The position numbers and the translations under genes were made by a program. From Bacteroidales bacterium (GTDB taxonomy: Bacteria > Bacteroidota > Bacteroidia > Bacteroidales > Bacteroidaceae), in assembly GCA_030528715.1 (NCBI GenBank), contig JAUMYJ010000001.1, positions 62,001 through 126,000 of the forward strand: 64,000 bases of DNA. Reading direction: 5' to 3'. Every line of letters starts with the position of its first letter. Positions within the stretch are counted from its first letter, which is position 1. Positions 46,568-55,942 of this stretch are shown piece by piece. The notes below the pieces were generated by a model. It made no database searches. It was not told the DNA's origin and saw only the letters and a list, made by a program, of their open reading frames with translations.

Positions 46568-46795
46568 CAACACTCTGCGCACATAACACTCCTAAAACGC
46601 TATTTTTCTACAAGCAAGTACTTGTGTTATAAGCTGTGTAGGGCCAAGCAACACGCCATTCCCTCCGTGCCCACACGCTTTGGCTGACATAGTATTTTAT
46701 AGCGATGGGTCACACTTGCATTACCCATGCCACAAGACTATACGGCTAAACGATAAGGCTAACAAATGCACAGCTGCCCACCATGCAGACGTATA

Positions 46796-46844
46796 TAGCC
46801 GTTGAGTTTTTTGTTCGAAGCCTCAAACAAAAACTCAACGGCTA
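46796..46844. terminator. Long isolated hairpin
   Basis: About a 19-bp stem with one bulge (46796-46815 with 46826-46844) and T/A runs inside the arms. No gene ends nearby on either strand, so it may be a leftover terminator of a lost gene or of an unseen RNA. Confidence 0.45.
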
Positions 46845-47014
46845 ACATCAACGCACTAGTACAACACGATGTTGGCTATTGACCTCACGCACGTTGTTTC
46901 TCGCGCACATTTCGCTCTCACCAGCAAGCGATAGCCCCACTTCCTTGAGGGTGCTACCAAAGCGAACGATCGTAGTCAAATTTCATTCTATAGCGTAGCT
47001 TTATTCATGTTTTT

Positions 47015-47046
47015 ATTGTTCAATCGTCTGAAATGTGGTATCTTTG
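47015..47046 (+). promoter_or_regulatory. Promoter of the type III R-M operon
   Basis: ATTG at 47015-47018, 20 bp, then TATCTTTG at 47039-47046 fit the Bacteroidota consensus. Transcription would start near 47052, leaving a leader of about 195 nt before the ATG at 47248. The leader has a GAGCTAACAAAGCTC hairpin near 47193-47207. Confidence 0.65.
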
Positions 47047-47247
47047 TAGCAATCAATCTATTTTTAGTTGTGACAAAGCATTCTACCAACGTGCTACAAC
47101 ACGCAAGGCCTTTCTTACCACGACCTTAGAGCGCATCACTTAGCGCAACAAGCTCCACCTCAAAAATAGATAGAAGCTTGCAATAACGACAAGCCGAGCT
47201 AACAAAGCTCGAAGAAGCCATAGAAACTCCTAAAACAATAAGATACG

Positions 47248-49205
47248 ATGACACCCGAGAAACTAAGCTACAGGTCAGCAGAGGGCAGTCAGCTCAATTT
47301 GGAGACACTTTATGCCATCGCGCCCTCGTGCTTTACCGAGGTGCAAGACCCTCAAACGGGCAAAACAAAGCGCGTGGTAAACTTCGACACCCTCCGCACC
47401 CTCTTGGGCGATCATGCCGTGGAGGCAAGCCACGAGATGTATCAATTCACTTGGCCAGGCAAGCAAGCGGCACGCCTCGAGGCTGCCACCAAAACCACCG
47501 AAACGCTCCGCCCTGTGCCTGAAGACTCTGTAGACTGGGAAACGACCGAAAACCTCTACATCGAGGGCGACAACCTCCGTGTGCTCAAGCTACTGCAACG
47601 TAGCTATTTGGGCAAGGTCAAGATGATCTACATCGACCCGCCCTACAACACGGGCAACGACTTTGTCTACCACGACGACTTCGCACGCTCCACCACCGAG
47701 GAAGAGCTTGCCGCTGGCACCATCGACACCGAGGGCATCCGCTACCGCCGAAACACCGACAGCAACGGACGCTTCCACTCCGACTGGTGCTCTATGATGC
47801 TCAGCCGCCTCCTCGTGGCGCACAGTTTGCTCGCGGAAGATGGCGTCATTTTCATCTCTATCGACGATAACGAGGTGCATAACCTGCGCAAGATTTGCGA
47901 CGAGGTGTTTGGGGAGAGAAATTTTGTAGGACAATGGTCTTGGTTTAAATCTGCGACACCTCCGAACCTATCAAAAAAATAAAAAAGAACTTAGAGTACA
48001 TATTGGTATATCAAAAGGGGAATAACAATGATACATTCAGAGGAGTAATGAAGGAAAGTGCTAGCGATGATCCCTCTACAAAACCTCAAAATAGCTTTAA
48101 GACGTGGACGTTTGCTCCAAACACTTTACAGTGTAAACTCCCCAATGGTATCATTAAAAAAGGTATATACGGAACAGAGAAGTTCCCCAACGAGTTGCTC
48201 AATGATTTAGTAGTACAAGGAGGAAAAAATCAAAATGAAATATCTTTCAGAAATCGTTTTATTTGGACTCAAGAGACACTAGATGAACAACTAAGCAATG
48301 GTACAACTGTTAGATTGTCAAAGCAACTCGTCATATCTTATAAAAAAGCAGAGTATGGTGCTGAGGTTCCACCTAATTTGATTGACGCCTCAGTGGGAGT
48401 GGATACCACAGAAAAAGCTGGTGCATATCTCGATAATATCATGGGGAATAAGGTGTTTGATTATCCTAAGCCGATATCTTTGTTGAAGTATCTAATAAAC
48501 TTTCTTCCTGTGGCAGATGATGCGATTATCCTTGACTTCTTCTCTGGTTCTGCCACAACCGCCCATGCGGTGATGCAGCTTAATGCCGAAGACCTCAAAG
48601 CAGGACGTGAAAGTAAGCGTAAGTACATCTGTGTGCAGCTTGCAGAAACCACACCCGAGGACAGCGAAGCTCGAAAGGCAGGCTATACGACTATCCCCGA
48701 GATCGCCAAGGAGCGTATCCGCCGAGCAGGACAAAAGATCAAAGCGGAAAATCTCGAGGTGGCTGAGGGGCTGGACGTGGGCTTTCGCGTGTTCAAACTT
48801 GACAGCAGCAACTTTGAGGAGGTGAGCAAGACGCCCAATGAATACGACCAAGCGCAGCTTGACCTCTTCCTCGACAACATCAAGACCGACCGCACGGAGA
48901 TGGACCTTCTCTTCGGGGCGATGCTCTCGTGGGGTGTGCCCCTCTCGCTCTCGCAACCTCTACAAACGGAGGTGGTGGACGGTTGCACAATCTACAATGT
49001 GACCGATGGCGAACTGGTGGCGTGCTTTGCCGAGGAGGTCACGGAGGCGGTGGTGCAGGCAATGGCAGCCCTGCAGCCCGAGCGTGTGCTCTTCCGCGAC
49101 AGTTGCTTTGCCGAGGACAAGCTAAAAATCAACCTCTTCGAACTATTCAAGCAAACACTCGATTGGGACGAGAAGGAGGCCTTAGACCATATCCGTGTCA
49201 TCTAA
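47248..49205 (+). pseudogene. mod: Type III DNA methyltransferase (Mod), frame broken at an A7 tract
   Basis: Two ORFs (47248-47982 and 48003-49205) are one mod gene with a -1 shift. The break is at A7 (47973-47979): with A8, reading continues SKKIKKNLEYILVYQKG into the second ORF, giving 652 aa. The first part holds the catalytic DPPY (Asp130, IDPPYNTGND), the second the SAM-binding FFSGSATTAHAV, so the order is of the beta amino-methyltransferase class. It methylates one strand of an asymmetric site and gives the Mod-Res complex its specificity. Type III mod genes in other bacteria switch phase by slippage in repeats, so an off state is plausible; a sequence error or a decayed gene is also possible. 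The Res gene is intact. Confidence 0.88.
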
Positions 49206-49218
49206 AATCACCACAAGC

Positions 49219-52200
49219 ATGAAACTAAAATTCAAACATCAAGGCTTCCAAGCTGAAGCAGCACGCAATGTGGTGAGAGCGTTTCAAGGACAAGCGTTTC
49301 ACACGGGGCTGATCTACATCAAAGACCAAGGAAAACAGCCAGACGACAAGGGAATGTTTAAGGGAGAGGCGATGCATAGTTTCGGCAATGCTCCGCTGTC
49401 GCTCCAGCGCAGCCACATCGCAGAAAATGTGCGTGCCCTGCAAATAGAGCAAGGACTCAAGCCTATCGAAACACTTGAGGGCGAGGGCATACACCTCACG
49501 GTGGAGATGGAGACGGGTACGGGTAAAACCTACACCTACATCAAGACCATGTATGAGCTGAACAAGCACTATGGTTGGTCGAAATTCATTGTCGTGGTGC
49601 CGAGCGTAGCCATTCGTGAGGGTGTGTACAAGAGTTTCACGACCATGGCAGACCACTTTGCTGCAGAATATGATGGCAAGCGCATCACGAGCTTTGTCTA
49701 CAACTCTAAGCAGTTGGGCAAGATCGACACCTTTGCCGATGGCAACAGCATGCAGGTGATGATCATCAACATGCAGGCTTTCAATAGTTCTTTCAACGAG
49801 AAGAAAAACAAGGAGGGGCGTGGAGGCGATGCCTCGGCACGCATCATCTTCGATGAGCGCGATGAGTTTGGCAGCCGTCGCCCCATCGATGTGTTGGCCA
49901 AGACCAACCCCATCATGATCATCGACGAGCCACAAACGGTGCTAGGCAAGACGGCTAGCAATGCCACACGCGCAGGATTGAAACGTTTCAATCCGCTCTT
50001 TACGCTGCTCTATTCGGCTACCCACCGCGAGGTGATGAACATGGTGTATCGCCTCGATGCCATCGATGCCTACAACAAAAAACTTGTCAAAAAAATCGAG
50101 GTCAAGGGCATCCGTCAAGTGGGTAGCACAGCTACCAATGGCTACATCTACCTCAACGAGATAGTGCTGCACAAAGGCAAGAACCCACAAGCCCGCCTAA
50201 GCTTCGACACGCTAAGCAGCACTGGCGCAGTGCGCCAGCTCACAAAGTTGGCTGGCGAGGGTTTCGACCTCTACGAGCAAAGTGGCGCGTTGGCAGAATA
50301 CAAGCAAAACTACGTGGTCAAGGCGATAGATGGACGCGCAGGTACGGTGACTTTCCTCAACGGCTTAGTACTACACGAGGGCGATGCCGTGGGCAAAGTG
50401 ACCGAAGACACGATGCGCCGCATGCAGATACGCGAAACCATCAAGAGCCACATAGCGCGCGAGCGACAGCTCTATCCCAAAGGTATCAAGGTGTTGAGCT
50501 TGTTCTTTATTGACCATGTAGAGAGCTATCGTGTCTACGGCCAAGGAGGAACGCGCCATGGCAAGTTTGCCGAAATGTTTGAGGAAGAATACGCCCGTGT
50601 GGTCCAGGAGATGCAACCCACGTTTACGGACGAGGCATATAGGCACTACTTGTCGCGCCAAATGGTGAGCAAAGCACACAATGGCTATTTCTCTCAAGAC
50701 AAAAAGACGGGCAACTTCGTCGACCCCAAGACGCAAAAAGAGGCGAAAGAAGGCAGTAACGACGAGAATGCCTACGAGCTGATCATGAAAAACAAAGAGC
50801 GTTTACTCAGCCTCGACGAGCCGACACGCTTCATCTTCTCGCACTCGGCACTGCGAGAGGGGTGGGACAATCCTAACGTGTTTCAAATCTGTACGCTCAA
50901 AAACACGGCCAACGAGATAGGCAAACGCCAAGAAGTGGGGCGTGGCATGCGTCTGTGCGTGAACAAGCACGGCGAGCGTCAAGATGCCGATGTGTTGGGC
51001 AGTGCGGTGTTTGACATCAATATCCTCACCGTGATTGCTAGCGAGAGCTACGAGCAATTTTCGCGACAACTACAGCACGAGATTTCAGAGCTGGTGAGCA
51101 GTCGCCCTGTGATCATTACGCCAGCCCTTTTTATAGACCATGTTTACGAAACAGCAGAGGGTGCCAAGGTCAAAATCACAGAAGACATGGCACGCAAGAT
51201 TTATAACAACCTCATTCGACAAGACTATATTGACGATGATGGTCGACTCACAGAGGCCTACCACGAAGCCAAAAGAAATGATAACATTCAGCTAAAAGAC
51301 GCGTTTCAGCCCCTCCTATCGGGAATTGTACAGACGCTCGACAGTGTGTTCGACCCGAAGAAAATCCACATCGACGATTCTCGCAAGCCCAAAGAGGCCA
51401 ACTTTGATGAAGAGAAGTTTAAGAAAGCGCAATTTCAAGAACTATGGAAGCGTATCAATGTCAAGACGTATTATAAGGTAGACTTTGAGACGGCAGAACT
51501 CATCAGCAAATCCATTGATGCCATCGACAAACATCTTAGTGTTACAGAGATACGCATGGTAGTCGAAGAAGGTGTGATGGAAGAAATACGAGATAAGGAG
51601 CAGCTTGAGGCTGGCACAGCCATGAAGCAGACTAAAGCTAAAACGTACAACGTACGAGAGACTCTCGGCACAGGCGTGAAATACGACCTTATCGGTCGAC
51701 TCGTGATGGAAACAGGCCTTACCCGCAAGACACTGGTGGCTATCCTTAAAGGCATTCGCCCAAAAACGTTCGATCAATTCAGAATGAACCCCGAGGAGTT
51801 TATTCGTAAGACAGCCAACATCATCAACGACGAGAAAGCCATGGCAGTGGTGCAGAAGATTTGCTACCAACGCACGGGCAATACCTATGATGTAGATATA
51901 TTTACAGAGAACACCATCCGAGGCAAAGTAGGCATCAACGCCATAGAAAGCACTAAGTCGCTCTACGATTTGGTAGTGGTAGATAGCGAAGGCGTAGAAA
52001 AGCAATTTGCCGAAGCCCTAGAAACCCACGCAGAGGTAGCCGTGTACACAAAGCTCCCCAAAGGCTTTTACATCCATACACCTATGGGACACTACAACCC
52101 CGACTGGGCCATAGCCTTTAACGAGGGCACAGTAAAGCACATCTATTTTATCGCCGAAACAAAAGGTAACGAATGGCAACGCTCTCAACTTCGTGGCGCC

Positions 52201-52317
52201 GAAGACGCCAAGCTAGAGTGTGCCGCTCGTCACTTCGAAGCTATCAGCCAAGGCGGCAACATCGTCTATGGCGTAGCAAAAGACTACAAAACATTGTATG
52301 ATAAGGTCATGAAGTGA
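49219..52317 (+). CDS. res: Type III restriction enzyme Res subunit
   Basis: A 1032-aa helicase-nuclease. The helicase core starts with Walker A ETGTGKTYT at about residue 101, the DEAD-like box is IIDEPQ (about 235), and later motifs include FSHSALREGWDNPNVFQI and EVGRGMRLCVN (motifs V-VI). The C-terminal endonuclease domain has HYNPDWAIAF followed by FIAETKG, the PD-(D/E)xK core. With Mod it moves along or scans DNA using ATP and cuts near unmethylated sites. The ATG at 49219 was chosen, 13 bp after the mod stop; an earlier ATG at 49195 overlaps mod. Without Mod it should be inactive, so the broken mod gene makes the pair silent. Confidence 0.93.
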   Translation: MKLKFKHQGFQAEAARNVVRAFQGQAFHTGLIYIKDQGKQPDDKGMFKGEAMHSFGNAPLSLQRSHIAENVRALQIEQGLKPIETLEGEGIHLTVEMETGTGKTYTYIKTMYELNKHYGWSKFIVVVPSVAIREGVYKSFTTMADHFAAEYDGKRITSFVYNSKQLGKIDTFADGNSMQVMIINMQAFNSSFNEKKNKEGRGGDASARIIFDERDEFGSRRPIDVLAKTNPIMIIDEPQTVLGKTASNATRAGLKRFNPLFTLLYSATHREVMNMVYRLDAIDAYNKKLVKKIEVKGIRQVGSTATNGYIYLNEIVLHKGKNPQARLSFDTLSSTGAVRQLTKLAGEGFDLYEQSGALAEYKQNYVVKAIDGRAGTVTFLNGLVLHEGDAVGKVTEDTMRRMQIRETIKSHIARERQLYPKGIKVLSLFFIDHVESYRVYGQGGTRHGKFAEMFEEEYARVVQEMQPTFTDEAYRHYLSRQMVSKAHNGYFSQDKKTGNFVDPKTQKEAKEGSNDENAYELIMKNKERLLSLDEPTRFIFSHSALREGWDNPNVFQICTLKNTANEIGKRQEVGRGMRLCVNKHGERQDADVLGSAVFDINILTVIASESYEQFSRQLQHEISELVSSRPVIITPALFIDHVYETAEGAKVKITEDMARKIYNNLIRQDYIDDDGRLTEAYHEAKRNDNIQLKDAFQPLLSGIVQTLDSVFDPKKIHIDDSRKPKEANFDEEKFKKAQFQELWKRINVKTYYKVDFETAELISKSIDAIDKHLSVTEIRMVVEEGVMEEIRDKEQLEAGTAMKQTKAKTYNVRETLGTGVKYDLIGRLVMETGLTRKTLVAILKGIRPKTFDQFRMNPEEFIRKTANIINDEKAMAVVQKICYQRTGNTYDVDIFTENTIRGKVGINAIESTKSLYDLVVVDSEGVEKQFAEALETHAEVAVYTKLPKGFYIHTPMGHYNPDWAIAFNEGTVKHIYFIAETKGNEWQRSQLRGAEDAKLECAARHFEAISQGGNIVYGVAKDYKTLYDKVMK

Positions 52318-52375
52318 AATTAAGACGCTTATGAGTACTACAACATCAGCACCTCTTCGTTGACATGCTTACTGA

Positions 52376-52412
52376 TTGGCTCCGATAATCTCTGTGAGAC
52401 TATCGGAGCCAA
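52376..52412 (+). terminator. Terminator after the type III R-M operon
   Basis: A 12-bp perfect stem (52376-52387 with 52401-52412) with a 13-nt loop, followed by CTTCGTTTT. It lies 59 bp after the res stop. Confidence 0.7.
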
Positions 52413-52496
52413 CTTCGTTTTGTGCATTTGCCAACGATGGACATAGGCCCATAGGCTTTGCCTGCGGTGAATACCTTAGCGACATCCACAACATGC

Positions 52497-52526
52497 TTGC
52501 ACTTCCAGATTTTATGCGTATATTTG
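52497..52526 (+). promoter_or_regulatory. Promoter of the fumarase gene
   Basis: TTG at 52497-52499, 19 bp, then TATATTTG at 52519-52526, a near-ideal pair. The inferred start is near 52532 and the leader about 45 nt. Confidence 0.7.
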
Positions 52527-52576
52527 CACCATTGAACTGGACTAACAATTATAGCAATCTATAGACGACAACCACC

Positions 52577-54214
52577 ATGGCACAAGTACCCGAATTTAAG
52601 TACGCCCCCATGTTTCAGCGTGGCAAAGACACCACTGAATACTACCTCGTAAGCCGCGAAGGCGTGTCAGTGAGCGAGTTTGAGGGCACCCCTATCCTCA
52701 AAGTCACGGCCGAAGCCCTTACCACCCTCTCACGCCAAGCATTTCACGACGTCAACTTCCTCTTACGTCGCGAACACAACGAGCAGGTGGCCAAAATCCT
52801 CCACGACCCCGAAGCCTCAGACAACGACCGCTACGTGGCACTCACCTTCTTGCGCAATGCCGAGGTAGCATGCAAAGGTTTACTGCCCCTATGCCAAGAC
52901 ACTGGTACAGCCATCATACACGGCGAGAAAGGACAGCAAGTATGGACAGGTATTGACGATGAAGAGGCACTCTCTCGTGGCGTGTACGACACCTACACAC
53001 AAGACAACCTACGCTACTCACAAAATGCGCCACTCACAATGTACGATGAAGTCAACACACGCTGCAACCTACCTGCACAAATTGACATTGAGGCTACACA
53101 TGGCATGGAGTACGAGTTTCTCTTCGTAACCAAAGGCGGAGGATCGGCCAACAAAACCTACCTCTATCAAGAAACCAAGGCACTGCTTAACCCCGACACC
53201 CTTATACCTTTCATGGTAGACAAAATTAAGAGCCTCGGTACAGCCGCTTGCCCACCCTACCACATCGCTTTTGTTATCGGAGGCACATCGGCCGAAAAAA
53301 ACCTCCTAACCGTTAAGCTCGCATCTACACACTTCTATGATACGCTGCCCACTACAGGCGATGAAACAGGGCGTGCTTTTCGCGATGTAGAGCTCGAGAA
53401 ACGCATCTTACGCGAAGCCCAAAACATTGGCCTAGGCGCACAGTTTGGTGGTAAATACTTGGCTCACGACATCCGCATCATTCGCCTGCCACGCCATGGT
53501 GCTTCGTGTCCCGTAGGGTTAGGTGTGAGTTGCTCTGCCGACCGCAACATCAAAGGCAAGATCAACAAAGATGGTATCTGGCTCGAAAAGTTGGACGACA
53601 ACCCCATGAGCCTCATTCCTGAGGCCCTACGCAACGCTGGCGAAGGCGAGGTCGTAACGGTAGACCTTAACCGGCCAATGGACGAAATTTGCGCTCAACT
53701 TAGCCAATATCCCGTAGCCACACGCTTATCGCTCAATGGCACCATTATCGTAGGGCGAGACATAGCCCACGCCAAGCTCAAAGAACGCCTAGACCGTGGT
53801 GAAGGTATGCCTGAGTACATGAAAAATCACCCCGTGTACTATGCTGGCCCAGCCAAGACACCAGCAGGCTACGCCTCGGGCTCAATGGGACCCACCACAG
53901 CAGGGCGCATGGACTCTTACGTCGATCTCTTTCAGAGCCATGGCGGCTCACGCATCATGCTCGCCAAGGGCAACCGCTCACAGCAAGTGACCGATGCATG
54001 CCTTAAACACGGAGGATTTTACCTAGGCTCTATCGGGGGGCCAGCTGCTATCTTAGCCGAAAACAATATTAAGAAACTCGAATGCGTAGAATATCCCGAG
54101 CTTGGCATGGAGGCCATCTGGAAAATCGAGGTAGTAGACTTCCCTGCATTCATTCTTGTAGACGACAAAGGCAACGACTTCTTTAAGCAGCTCAAACCCA
54201 ACTGCTTTCACTAG
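52577..54214 (+). CDS. Fumarate hydratase, class I (iron-sulfur)
   Basis: A 545-aa oxygen-sensitive fumarase that interconverts fumarate and malate; in anaerobic Bacteroidales it runs toward fumarate for fumarate respiration. It has the alpha-type N-terminal half, with the cluster cysteine in [12 protein letters not shown] and [12 protein letters not shown], and the beta-type half, with [16 protein letters not shown] and [13 protein letters not shown]. The fusion and length match the E. coli FumA/FumB form. The gene is a single-gene unit with its own promoter and a downstream hairpin. Confidence 0.94.
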   Translation: MAQVPEFKYAPMFQRGKDTTEYYLVSREGVSVSEFEGTPILKVTAEALTTLSRQAFHDVNFLLRREHNEQVAKILHDPEASDNDRYVALTFLRNAEVACKGLLPLCQDTGTAIIHGEKGQQVWTGIDDEEALSRGVYDTYTQDNLRYSQNAPLTMYDEVNTRCNLPAQIDIEATHGMEYEFLFVTKGGGSANKTYLYQETKALLNPDTLIPFMVDKIKSLGTAACPPYHIAFVIGGTSAEKNLLTVKLASTHFYDTLPTTGDETGRAFRDVELEKRILREAQNIGLGAQFGGKYLAHDIRIIRLPRHGASCPVGLGVSCSADRNIKGKINKDGIWLEKLDDNPMSLIPEALRNAGEGEVVTVDLNRPMDEICAQLSQYPVATRLSLNGTIIVGRDIAHAKLKERLDRGEGMPEYMKNHPVYYAGPAKTPAGYASGSMGPTTAGRMDSYVDLFQSHGGSRIMLAKGNRSQQVTDACLKHGGFYLGSIGGPAAILAENNIKKLECVEYPELGMEAIWKIEVVDFPAFILVDDKGNDFFKQLKPNCFH

Positions 54215-54237
54215 CAACTCTTAGCACACCGCAACAA

Positions 54238-54278
54238 GCAAGGACACCCATGCCCTAGTGGCTAAGGTGATCCTTGCC
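54238..54278 (+). terminator. Hairpin after fumarase
   Basis: GCAAGGA...CACC at 54238-54248 pairs with GGTG...TCCTTGC at 54267-54278, an 11-bp stem with one bulge. There is a TGTATTTTA tail. It lies 24 bp after the stop. Confidence 0.6.
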
Positions 54279-54325
54279 TGTATTTTATCAACGTTCACTC
54301 CTTTTCAACTCCAAAACACACAAGC

Positions 54326-54781
54326 ATGACCTTACGCACGTTTTGCTCATTAGCTACTAGCATTGCAATATTCACAAGTGTTGCAGCTTGTAGCCACACA
54401 CCCTCACCAATCAACAACTCTGCTCCACTACACCCTAGCGAGCACATCACTACGCTCGATGATAGCACACAAGTGGTTACGACCACTAAGCTAGCAGCCG
54501 ATGTTATTGGCTACTCTGGCACTACGCCACTCGAAATCCATATCAAGCAAGGACGCATCACAGCCATCGTACTCTTGCAAGACCTACATGGCGAGACCAA
54601 CAGCTACTACGTAGAGGCTGCCGACAACCTTGACTGGACAGCCTTCGAGGGCAAGCACCTACGCGAGGCTGCCAACGCCAATGTAGATGCGGTGAGTGGT
54701 GCCACACTCACCAGCAACGCACTCATCGAAAACGTACGCCTAGGCATAGCCCACGCCATAGCACGGCAAGACACGCCATAA
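54326..54781 (+). CDS. FMN-binding domain lipoprotein
   Basis: A 151-aa lipoprotein with lipobox VAAC (Cys22) and a single FMN_bind domain. The covalent flavinylation motif SGAT is at residues 124-127 (DAVSGATLTS), with Thr127 the expected FMN-attachment site. Similar small proteins carry electrons in extracytosolic redox chains (as in RnfG or NqrC). An ApbE flavin transferase, required for attachment, is not in the window. The partner is unknown. It is followed 23 bp later by the MmcQ/YjbR gene. Confidence 0.82.
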   Translation: MTLRTFCSLATSIAIFTSVAACSHTPSPINNSAPLHPSEHITTLDDSTQVVTTTKLAADVIGYSGTTPLEIHIKQGRITAIVLLQDLHGETNSYYVEAADNLDWTAFEGKHLREAANANVDAVSGATLTSNALIENVRLGIAHAIARQDTP

Positions 54782-54804
54782 AATCCCCTCAATCTAGCCA
54801 CATC

Positions 54805-55227
54805 ATGCCAACTCCTCTCAACGTCGAAGCGGCACGCCAATTGTGCCTCGCTATTCCTGAAATCGAAGAAACAATGCCCTTTGGCGAAGACTACCTAGTC
54901 TATAAGCTATATGGCAAGATGGTAGCTCTAGTATCGCTTGTGCCCAATGCCGATGGTAGTAACTGCATGAACGTCAAGTGCGACCCAGAGCGTGCCATAG
55001 CCCTGCGTGAGCAATATGAAGGCATCACACCAGGCTACCACATGAACAAGCGCCATTGGAATTCACTATGGTTTGAGCAAGATGTAACCATCGACTTAGC
55101 CCGCGAACTCGTGCGACACTCTGCCGACTGCGTAGTGGCCAAACTCCCCCTACGACAGCGCGCACATTATGCCGTGCAGATGATGGCTACCTTAGGCCAT
55201 CGGCCAGCATGGTGGCCACAGGCCTAG
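54805..55227 (+). CDS. MmcQ/YjbR family protein
   Basis: A 140-aa protein with the family layout: N-terminal helix then EIEETMPFGEDYLVYKLYGKMVALVSL, CDPERAIALREQYEGITPGYHMNKRHWNS (shortened: GITPGYHMNKRHW), and the C-terminal VRHSADCVVAKLP. The family has a double-wing (CyaY-like) fold and is sometimes annotated as DNA-binding; no function is certain. It probably shares a transcript with the FMN-binding protein and ends near a long hairpin. Confidence 0.82.
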   Translation: MPTPLNVEAARQLCLAIPEIEETMPFGEDYLVYKLYGKMVALVSLVPNADGSNCMNVKCDPERAIALREQYEGITPGYHMNKRHWNSLWFEQDVTIDLARELVRHSADCVVAKLPLRQRAHYAVQMMATLGHRPAWWPQA

Positions 55228-55253
55228 CCATAGCACAGCTCCCCCCATACGGT

Positions 55254-55313
55254 CTCCTGCCGTCTGTCTGCAAGACACGCTTTGAAGCACAGCTTACAGA
55301 CAGACGGCAGGAG
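55254..55313. terminator. Long bidirectional hairpin between convergent genes
   Basis: A perfect 17-bp stem (55254-55270 with 55297-55313) with a 26-nt loop between the plus-strand MmcQ-like gene and the minus-strand yhcH gene. The arm GCTTACAGACAGACG (55292-55306) is close to a unit of the 21-bp array at 17380-17463 (14 of 15 bases), which may be coincidence. Confidence 0.7.
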
Positions 55314-55335
55314 CGTTACAAGGGTAGCGATAGGC

Positions 55336-55785
55336 TTAGAGCTTGATCTTGACGACCAGCTTACGAATAGGGGCATCGCTGATGATAGGAGCATGTGCAT
55401 CTTCGGGATAAACGATAGCAAAATCGCCAGGACGGAGGTCTACATAGGCATCAGCTGGCTCGTCTACGAGGAGGTAGTCGTCGGTCTCATTATAGGGCGA
55501 TGAAGGCTCGCCACAGGCTTCTATAGCCTTCCAACCGATGCGCTCTTTGCCCTCGAGTAGCACGTGAATATCAAGGTATTGGCGGTGGGCTTCCAGTACC
55601 TGCTCTGCTTGCTGGCGTGGCTGCTCTACCAAGCTGTTGTTTATAAACACACGATCGCCATCAAGCTCTATACGCCCCAAGGGCGCATGTAGGAGGTCGT
55701 TGGCTTTGATATAAGCAAACACTTGGGCAAAGGCAGGGTGAAGTGCTTCGATACGGCTACTGTGAGCTAGGGTTCCAAATAGCAT
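55336..55785 (-). CDS. YhcH/YjgK/YiaL family protein of the nan operon
   Basis: A 149-aa cupin-like protein of the YhcH family, usually found in sialic acid operons and proposed to act on sugar anomers or on a sialic acid derivative. Family segments: RQYLDIHVLLEGKERIGW, DYLLVDEPADAYVDLRPGDFAIVYPEDAHAP (shortened: GDFAIVYPEDAHAP, with a likely metal-binding His), and LVVKIKL at the end. It is the last gene of the operon, 157 bp after the mutarotase gene; a four-copy 22-bp repeat lies in that gap. Confidence 0.88.
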   Translation of the reverse strand: MLFGTLAHSSRIEALHPAFAQVFAYIKANDLLHAPLGRIELDGDRVFINNSLVEQPRQQAEQVLEAHRQYLDIHVLLEGKERIGWKAIEACGEPSSPYNETDDYLLVDEPADAYVDLRPGDFAIVYPEDAHAPIISDAPIRKLVVKIKL

Positions 55786-55838
55786 AAGAGTTATGTCTTG
55801 AATGAATAATAAATAAGATGATGAGAGGCAAAAGGTGT

Positions 55839-55926
55839 TGTGTAACGGCCGTTACACAGCTGTATAGCGGTCGCTGCATGGCTGTCTAGCGCGCATTGTA
55901 CAGCTGTATAACGCGCGCTGCACAAC
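55839..55926. repeat. Four tandem 22-bp palindromic units
   Basis: Units at 55839-55860, 55861-55882, 55883-55904 and 55905-55926. The first includes a perfect 20-bp palindrome, TGTGTAACGGCCGTTACACA. The others keep TGT at one end and ACA or GCA at the other with changed centres. Related units are at 1564-1607 and 35390-35411. Here the array sits inside the nan operon, between the mutarotase and yhcH genes, where it could form RNA hairpins that lower expression of yhcH or protect an mRNA end. Confidence 0.8.
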
Positions 55927-55942
55927 AAATAGCCACTTAGCA

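Larger units (their letters stand above)
46476..47247. other. 770-bp intergenic region between divergent porP and mod
   Basis: No gene was found on either strand. It has promoters at both ends (46560-46567 minus and 47015-47046 plus), a long hairpin at 46796-46844 and a second inverted pair GCTAACATC/GATGTTGGC (46841-46876). The stretch looks unlike the tight packing of the rest of the window and may mark the border of an acquired restriction-modification region. An eroded gene cannot be excluded. Confidence 0.5.

Noticed and set aside
47248..49205. Two separate proteins (a DPPY protein and a SAM-binding protein) instead of one Mod
   Set aside because: One added A joins them into a continuous family-like reading with normal length, and neither half alone is a complete methyltransferase.
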